Below are positions 57,053 to 64,000 of a stretch of 64,000 bases of DNA, piece by piece. The notes below the pieces were generated by a model that searched no databases, was not told the origin of the DNA, and saw only the letters and a program-made list of their open reading frames with translations. The stretch's first letter is position 1; each line of letters opens with the position of its first letter. The position numbers and the translations under genes are program-made. This stretch comes from Spongilla lacustris (taxonomy: Eukaryota > Porifera > Demospongiae > Spongillida > Spongillidae), in NCBI GenBank assembly GCA_949361645.1, contig OX442416.1:14455969-14519968 (forward strand). Reading direction: 5' to 3'.

Positions 57053-58546
57053 CACTGTGCAAAAACTTTGTTATACGATAGCGTATTCTATAGCGTATAT
57101 TTGAATATACACCTTAAATATACACACCAGCGTATAGAACCATATACGCAGGTGCGTATATTCAAATATAACCGATCACGTGACATTTGTGGTTGCTTAG
57201 CAAACCGTTGAATTCACTTTGTGGCTACGTTGTCGGTCACCGTATACTAGTCGTATATTATCCTCCTACCACTCCCACCCCTCGTTCCCGATCCAGTTTA
57301 GTCAATTTAAAATTTTAATCATTTTGCACATGTACAACAAAACAACAAACTAACAGTCCGAGGCGGCAATCTGCATATATTCGATCCAAGACACCTGTAC
57401 AGAATACGAACAATAAATTCATATCGTAAAAAAAAATATTTCACTCACCACATATCATATCCTCGTTCTGTTTATACATGATTCTATATATAAAGCAACA
57501 GATACATTATCGGGTAAGTGATATGCTTACCTTTCTTGTCTCCTATCTCCGATGTTTGACTTAAAACAATGGAACAGTGCGGGTTAAACACTTACCGTAC
57601 CGTCCGGTCGGAGTCTGCAAGTTACCTTAGCAAAACACAACAAATGAATAGGCCTATACCTTTTTATATCGCGCTCCATTGTGCCTGTTGTTCTATCATT
57701 TCGGTTGTTCAACCGAACGGGAACACTTAGGACACTTGCCAACCTAGTGCAAATAGAGAAAGGTGAATTCATTCTTTAGCAACTGCAACACATAATACCG
57801 GTAACTTGTACACTCTGGAAAGACGAACTATTGCCATTTAACGATCAAAACCCTGATCTCAGCGCGATTCAACACGACCATGAAATAGCCCGCCTAAAAT
57901 CTACAAATCACATGCACGGTTAGTTAACCACATTTCTAATTGGAGCACTTTTGTATCGTACTACACAAACATTTGTACAGGGGTCCAATAGAGGTCTACT
58001 GTGCAGGCATTCTACTGCTTCCACTGTAGCATTTACTGGGATCCGATGTGATCATGACCAAACTCAACTGGCGAGTTAGCATAGGCCATAGCCATGCACC
58101 ATGGGCCCGGCCTACCGCTCACAAAATTTACCGCCGTATATACACCAAGCAGACATACATGTATATAGCTAACCTTTGACGTCCAGCAGCATTAATAGAA
58201 GCAAAGTAGCACTCCGACTTCGATGCCTACACACCTTCCTACCTCACGTGGGTCCGGGTACGGGACTGGCCACTCATGAATTAATTCTATGGTATACTTA
58301 TGTAAACAGTGGGATTTTATGGAATGAAATATACGCAGAAGTACAGTATATTCAAATATACTCTTAAGAATACACTATCGTATATTTTGAAGGTGTGCTT
58401 ATATAAACGGTGACGTATTTGACACTTGCGTATTCTCAAATATACGCGGTCGTACACTTCAAATATACTACACAGGGTATATTTTGCGCATTCCTCAAAT
58501 AAACGCATAAATATACACTATCGTATAACAAACTTTTTGCACAGTG
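57053..58546 (-). mobile_element. CACTG-ended DNA transposon, copy B, 1494 bp
   Basis: The ends are CACTGTGCAAAAACTTTGTT and AACAAACTTTTTGCACAGTG. CAG duplications stand at 57050-57052 and 58547-58549. It is collinear with the reverse complement of copy A without A's hAT insertion: 2016 minus 478 is 1538, close to 1494. Non-autonomous. Confidence 0.9.
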
Positions 58547-58727
58547 CAGATGTCTATCATGCGTACAATTTACTTTTCTGCACATGGCTAACTGTATGTA
58601 CCTGTACTGTACTGTTTTAGATTAGGTGATGTACATGTTCAGATGCATATGCACAAGTGTGTATGGTTCCTACACATACAAAGAAGCAGCATTACATGTA
58701 GCTTAATCCCCGTGGCAGCCAGCCTAC

Positions 58728-58836
58728 CTGATCGTACTCCACAGACATTTGTCCGCAACGTCCATCTGCCTCAATGAGCCAGAGACCTGAACGCAATTGA
58801 TCTGTGTTCTCCGTATGAATGGTTGGCAAAACTGTC
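58728..58836 (-). CDS. Candidate exon, unrecognised
   Basis: A 109-bp minus-strand segment between a good acceptor (TATATCTAG|GACAG) and a good donor (GATCAG|GTAGGC). It reads LRSGLWLIEADGRCGQMSVE in one open frame. No family was recognised and no neighbouring exon was found, so it could be chance. Confidence 0.2.
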
Positions 58837-58899
58837 CTAGATATAAAGCAGTTTCTGATGTCCCAGTTTTGGCATGTAATGCTGCTGCTACAATTTGTA

Positions 58900-61030
58900 C
58901 GGTACCATACACATTTGTCGTACCAAATGACCATTTCAATCAGCATGGTGCAAATGCACAAGCATGTGAGTACGGTTTGTATTGTGCTATAATTCCTTCA
59001 CTCATATTGTACGCAGACATGCTACATTCACATGATGCACATACTGATGCATCTCAATCATGCCGTTTGTGTTGTCCTGTACTAACAGTGAGCTGGCAAC
59101 CTGTCTATCTGTCATCAGCTGCCCATCTAGAGCCAGTCTTTATGTATAAGGGTGAGGTGTGTATGTACATGGTACTGTACAGGTAAGTTTGTTTTCTTTC
59201 TAGTAAAAGGGTGAAGGTAGTAGTAGTATTTGTTTAATAACTGCTGGGAGGAGGATCTACAGGCATTCAATTAAATGTGTACATAGAGTGCAACCCTGTT
59301 TACTGTTGTGTAAACTATGAAACTCATTACACAAAGGAAGGTTAGATCGATAGGGTTTTGCTAAGTACACCAACAGTTACCATAAGATCTGGGTGAATCA
59401 CATTAAAAATACCGCTAATGTGCTTATTTGCGGAGGTGATAATGTGCTTATTTCCGAGCCGCGACTGTAATTAAAATGTACGTTTACGCGCAAACTTACG
59501 TGGTACATGTACGTACTGCACATGAATATGCCAGAACGCGTACGCGACAGTGCCAATATGGGTGGACAAAATCTACAAATATTAAAACTTTTAAATGTGA
59601 TGGTGACGGGGGGGGGGGGGGGGGGGGGGGGGGGAGAACTGGGGAACCGGGAAAGTAGTCGTTTGACTCGTTCGCCTGAAAGCGATCCATTGACCAAATG
59701 CACGCGGGCGTGTCCGTGGGATAGCTGTGCTCTGCTTTGTGTTCAAATGAAGAATCATCACACATCTCGGCGGGAATGAATTGCGATGCAACTGAACCAA
59801 GTTGCTAATCAATTTCGATTTTGCGGAGCAAAATTGCTATGCAATTTGTAAATTGTTCCCTGTGTTATAGATAGATCATAACATGCATGTAAACCATACG
59901 TGTCTATTATTTTAATCATATAATATGTATATAATCACTACATGCATGCATATGATCGCGATCGACGCGGCAAATGATATCGGAATGCACTCTAGCAGAG
60001 CATGCACATGTAGCTATATCAGTATACTGAGCTTAGGCTTAGCAGGCCAGGACAGAAATTCGCGTATGTTGTTTATACATGTACTTGTATTAGTTGTATA
60101 TTCATATTTTAGTTGTACCTAGATGTAACTCTAACTAGAATATCTCTGGCCTATTATAATTTATAGTTTATTTCTTCCCCATATTAAACAATAATTATGC
60201 ATGCATGTCGGACATATATGCATGCATAAACGTTTATATACCATATGCATGTACTGTGTATTACGACGACGACGTATATATACATGTAAAAACTATCTGC
60301 CTCGATCACGTCATACTAACTCTATGGTAATAACATTATACGCTGTATATATATATGCTGGCGGAGCTAGTTGGCCTCTATAGCAAGCCAACAACACTGA
60401 TATATTAATATAATAACACAATATCCGAGGTTACATCATAAGCTAGCTCAACACTCTTAGCTTATAATATTAACATTAGCATTCTTGTTGCATTTAGGTT
60501 GACTGCATGTAGCTATACATCCGTCATCGATCGTGATGGCTTAAGGGGCGTGGCACCATACATCTTATTTGATATCAAACGTATTGATTGCAAAGTGTCT
60601 TCGAGGTCGTGGTATCTGGGTCAACCTAACTATATTAATATCATATTAGAGCAATTTGTATGATCATCGGTTCATGATTAAAAACAAACACATGTAAGTG
60701 AACAATATTACACCAAAAATTAGGGTGTTCAAAGGAATCTTATTCAGGAGTTCTTTGATGAGATCTTGAGCTAAATCAACCAATATTCAACCCATCTAAT
60801 GTGCAGATCCATGTAGTACCAGGGTGACATCTGTTAGGGGAAAAGAATTACATCTTCACACTCATGCACATAGATCTGTAGTCACATACACATGCAGTGG
60901 TGTTGAGAGTGACATACATCTTCAGCAGGGAGCAAGTAAATACTTGCCCACATTCACACATCCTGCAAGCCAGTTGGTCCTTTACACAGAATCGTCTGTA
61001 CATACGTGTGTACATGTTAACATTTAAGTG
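58900..61030. other. No gene seen; poly-G run at 59608-59634
   Basis: AT-rich sequence with many TACATGTA and GCATGCAT words. A run of 27 G residues lies at 59608-59634, which explains the Gly- or Pro-rich open frames there. Confidence 0.4.
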
Positions 61031-61039
61031 AACATACAA

Positions 61040-62420
61040 TGCACTATCATTCCAAACAGCACCCACCTTATTCCTTAAAATTCCCCAGGTACATGGGAAT
61101 GTCATTTTGTTTCAAGGACAAACACTCTTACCTGCGTATAAATGTGTACATTTCAGTGAACTAGGAAAATGCCTACATTCCAAATAGCGCCCACCTTACA
61201 CCTTAATAATACAATGCTGGCACTATGGGAACACCATTCTGGTTCAAGGTGAGGCCAAGAGGATTAGAGGAACACTCAGAAATAGATGTCCATACCTGTA
61301 TTGGTATAATAATACAAATACAACAGCACGCCATCTTACTGCTGAAATTTTATGGGCATACACAACCTTCATTAGCAAGCACATTGGGCATCTCATTGTG
61401 GCCCCTCCCCTCTCCCTCCCATATCCGATTGCAAACCCCTCCACTTCCCATATGCCCCTCCCTTCATGCACTCACTCATCACATGACACTTTCTCTCCCT
61501 CTACACAATAAGTCTTCTGGTTGAAGGTCATGCAGGCCAGAGAAACACATCTGTACTTGTGTACATGTGTACATGGTTTACATGTTTAGTGTCGTTTGTA
61601 ATGCGGGAAAATGTACATCACTCTAACACACACCTTACTCCTAGCATAGCAGGCACATTGGGGACTTCATTCTGGTTCAAGGTCAAGCCAGAGAAACACA
61701 CCCAAACAGATGTCTGTACCTGTCTACATGTGTACAATACAATGCAAGAACACTTTGCCTTCATTCCTATGACCGCCCACCTTAAATTCCATAGCAGTAA
61801 AATTGGGGACATACACATGTAGCCTGGCAGAAGAAACACCCTTACAAAGATGTCTGTACCTGTTATAAATGTGTACATTTAAATGTACATGTAATTGAAC
61901 TTACAACATAATTTGCAGGAACACCTACATGTACTTTGCCCTCATTCCAAATAGCGCACACCTTACCGATTAATAATGCATAGCAGGTAGATTGGGGACA
62001 TCATTCTGGCTCAAGTTCAAGCCAGAAAAATACTCTTACACAGATGTCTGTACCTGTTGTACCTGTGTACATTCATGTAATTGAACTTTGGACACAACAT
62101 TGGAACACGTACTTTGACCTCATTCCAAATGGTGCACACCTTATTCCTTAATAATGCATAGCAGAGACATCATTCTGGTTCAAGGTCAGGCCACCTGTGT
62201 ACATGTATTAATTGGCACAATGCAGGAACACAGAACACCCACACAGACATATCAGACTGCCAAATGCATGTACATGTACATGTAAAAGATTTGTAGTATT
62301 GTACATTAAAGGGCAAAAGAAAAACTTGATTCCAAACAATGCCCAACATACTCCCATAGCAGGCACATTGAAGGTACACTATGCTAGTTCAAGGTCAGGC
62401 CAGTACACTGTAGAATACTT
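61040..62420. repeat. Diverged tandem repeat of about 160 bp
   Basis: CATTCTGGTTCAAGGTCAGG, CCAAATAGCGCACACCTTA, AATGCATAGCAGGCACATTG and AGATGTCTGTACCTGT recur in this order, with anchor words near 61112, 61232, 61515, 61670, 61995, 62171 and 62388. It lies 3' of the candidate minus-strand exon and may be intronic. Confidence 0.75.
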
Positions 62421-62426
62421 ACACAC

Positions 62427-62918
62427 AGACTTTTGTCCCATCCATGTATCACCACATTGAACATGTTTGTCTCCATCAGTGATGGACACCACTACTGGAC
62501 TAGGTATGCTACACCAAAGGAAGGCATTAGGACGATGGTGTAGATTTTGTGTGCCCAAAACTCCATGGGGCTGTTTCTCTCGCATAAGCACAATCATTGG
62601 ATCACAAATTGGTGGAAGCAGTATACGGAGAAACTTAAGGGGCCTAATATAAATAACACCAGATGTGCTCTAAAAAAGGTCACAATCAGAATTATTAACA
62701 GATGAAGATAATGCATGTGGCAAGCAAACTGCTATGCAAGATACACACTGCATACAAAACGGCAAAACTATCACACGTACCAGCACATGCATGTGCTGGT
62801 ACCTATATACAAATTATACATGTACGTGTACTAGTAGTACTAGACTAGTATACATAACCCGCTTACCGTTTTTAGACGGACAACAGCGAGAACCCATGCC
62901 GTCAGGGGCAGTCGCCAT
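62427..62918 (-). CDS. Candidate two-exon start of an unrecognised gene
   Basis: ATG at 62916-62918 in a good context opens MATAPDGMGSRCCPSKN, with a strong donor (AAACG|GTAAGC) at 62866. A second exon, 62427-62669, follows an AG with a T run and reads ICDPMIVLMREKQPHGVLGT, SIPSPVVVSITDGDKHVQ and CGDTWMGQKS. Composition is protein-like, but the phases of the two exons do not fit as drawn and I do not recognise the family. Confidence 0.3.
62777..62802. other. Perfect 26-bp palindrome
   Basis: GTACCAGCACATG followed immediately by its exact reverse complement. No spacer and no neighbouring copy were seen. Confidence 0.6.
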
Positions 62919-63549
62919 CGTTGGAAAAATCGTCTAGCTTGGCATCTACGTTTACAAGTTTCCAGACTACTTTCAGTGCCGCTTTATCAGTTTACTAGTA
63001 GAGAACATGGTTTGCAACCGCAAAATGACGTTATCTATATTACATGCAACGCAAGCAAACGCCCCCTTTTAAAAGTTATACATAGACATACATGTAAAAT
63101 ATACTGGTAAGCGACACGAGGGACTTGTTTTGGCTGTCTATAGTTATACACTAGTGACTGTATAGGTCATATCAGTAATAAGGCAACCATATGCATGTGC
63201 ACGGTCGCGGATATAATTTGGAGCCGAGACCGCTCTCCCCAAATTAATAGCGCCCCAAGATTGCAGTTCGCTTGTATACCAAAGCAGCACCGGCCAGTTG
63301 CAGTTTATAATTATATTTACTCTTCCTTACATACTACTCCGCATTTCTACCCATCACAGATCTGCATTTCCTCCCGATATTGGTCCACACTTTGCCACCT
63401 CTGCACACGTATCCGCATTCTGATCTTCATACTCAACATTCAACATACTGGTTCCAATATGTATCTCGATACGAGCATTCCTGCATATGCATCAGCATAT
63501 CGTAACATATGCCGGGTCTGCATGACTCTGCATACGATACACTTCCGCG

Positions 63550-63772
63550 CGGTGGGACCAGGAGAGACCAAGGGACCAGGAGAGACCAAGGGACCAGAAG
63601 AGACCAAGGGACCAGGAGAGACCAAGGGACCAGGAGAGACCAAGGGACCAGGAGAGACCAAGGGACCAGGAGAGACCAAGGGACCAGGAGAGACCAAGGG
63701 ACCAGGAGAGACCAAGGGACCAGGGAAGACCAAGGGACCAGGAGAGACCAAGGGACCAATGATACCAGTAAA
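63550..63772. repeat. 18-bp minisatellite
   Basis: About 12 nearly perfect copies of GGGACCAGGAGAGACCAA. Being a multiple of three it leaves long frames (Val-Pro-Trp-Ser-Leu-Leu on the minus strand, Asp-Gln-Gly-Thr-Arg-Arg on the plus). No supporting gene context. Confidence 0.95.
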
Positions 63773-64000
63773 GACACAGACTGCCACCATAGTGTCAGGG
63801 AACACCACAGAATCCAAATATCAAGGAAACTGTAAGGATCCAGGTATATGTGGCTCGAGATATCTGGAGGACACTTCTACCAGTGATGAGAAGCGGGACC
63901 AGGTAATAATGCCCGCAATCCCCTCACGGAGAGCCAAAAAAGTTGTGGTGAGCCACCAGAACCTGGTCACACCATATCTCCTCCAGCACTCCCTCCTCAT
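63773..64000. other. Window end, not assigned
   Basis: Non-repetitive sequence with possible coding character on the plus strand near 63910-64000 (MPAIPSRRAKKVVVSHQNL), cut by the window edge. It may be part of a retroelement. Confidence 0.2.

Noticed and set aside
58797..59186. 129-codon plus-strand frame with a possible donor at its end
   Set aside because: No family recognised, Cys/His scattered without pattern, and a competing minus-strand exon candidate overlaps it.
63550..63772. Repetitive protein on either strand
   Set aside because: An 18-bp array keeps several frames open. No start context, splice sites or flanking domains support translation.

Overview
The window is eukaryotic and looks like a marine invertebrate, most likely a sponge. 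This is an inference. The evidence is spliced genes with short introns bounded by GT and AG, many metazoan-type transposon families, an animal-type SLC18B1-like transporter, an RNF113-like spliceosomal gene, and abundant TACATGTA-type words. There are no operons, rRNA, tRNA or CRISPR arrays. Very little is intact host coding sequence. Most of the 64 kb is nested mobile DNA and tandem repeats, and most long open frames are shadows of GGGA, CA/GT or minisatellite arrays.

Layout: 1-3660 is a purine-rich satellite embedded in a 58-bp repeat. 4223-5178 is a hAT-like element with an 8-bp target duplication. 5587-8207 (+) is a gene of about 13 exons, apparently open, from a widespread transposase-like family. 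8513-12655 is minisatellite-rich and holds the remains of an intron-containing RNF113/CWC24-like gene (-). 15448-36302 (+) is a KRBA2/Ginger-like integrase gene with a truncated OTU domain. Its 17.8-kb intron 2 contains a 12.66-kb transposon (20302-32957) with near-identical long inverted arms and a broken DD41D Tc1/mariner-type transposase. The left arm carries a CACTG-ended element (22166-24181, 3-bp duplication), which itself carries a 470-bp hAT element (22529-22998, 8-bp duplication).

38238-39018 is a short TIR element. 40916-42184 (-) is the C-terminal half of an SLC18B1-like transporter. Just upstream of it a non-LTR retrotransposon tail is split by a 13.52-kb element (42396-55915) with perfect TATGGGGAGCC ends and a 6-bp duplication, TTATTC. 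This element has arms of 178-bp satellite units, a decayed HECT-like gene that starts inside the left arm, and a pile-up of retrotransposon copies in its interior. 57053-58546 is a second full CACTG element. The rest is tandem repeats and two poorly supported exons on the minus strand.

The most notable items are the 13.52-kb HECT-bearing element, whose boundaries are set by the retrotransposon reading frame it interrupts, and the four-level nest inside the integrase gene. The order of events can be read from empty sites elsewhere in the window.
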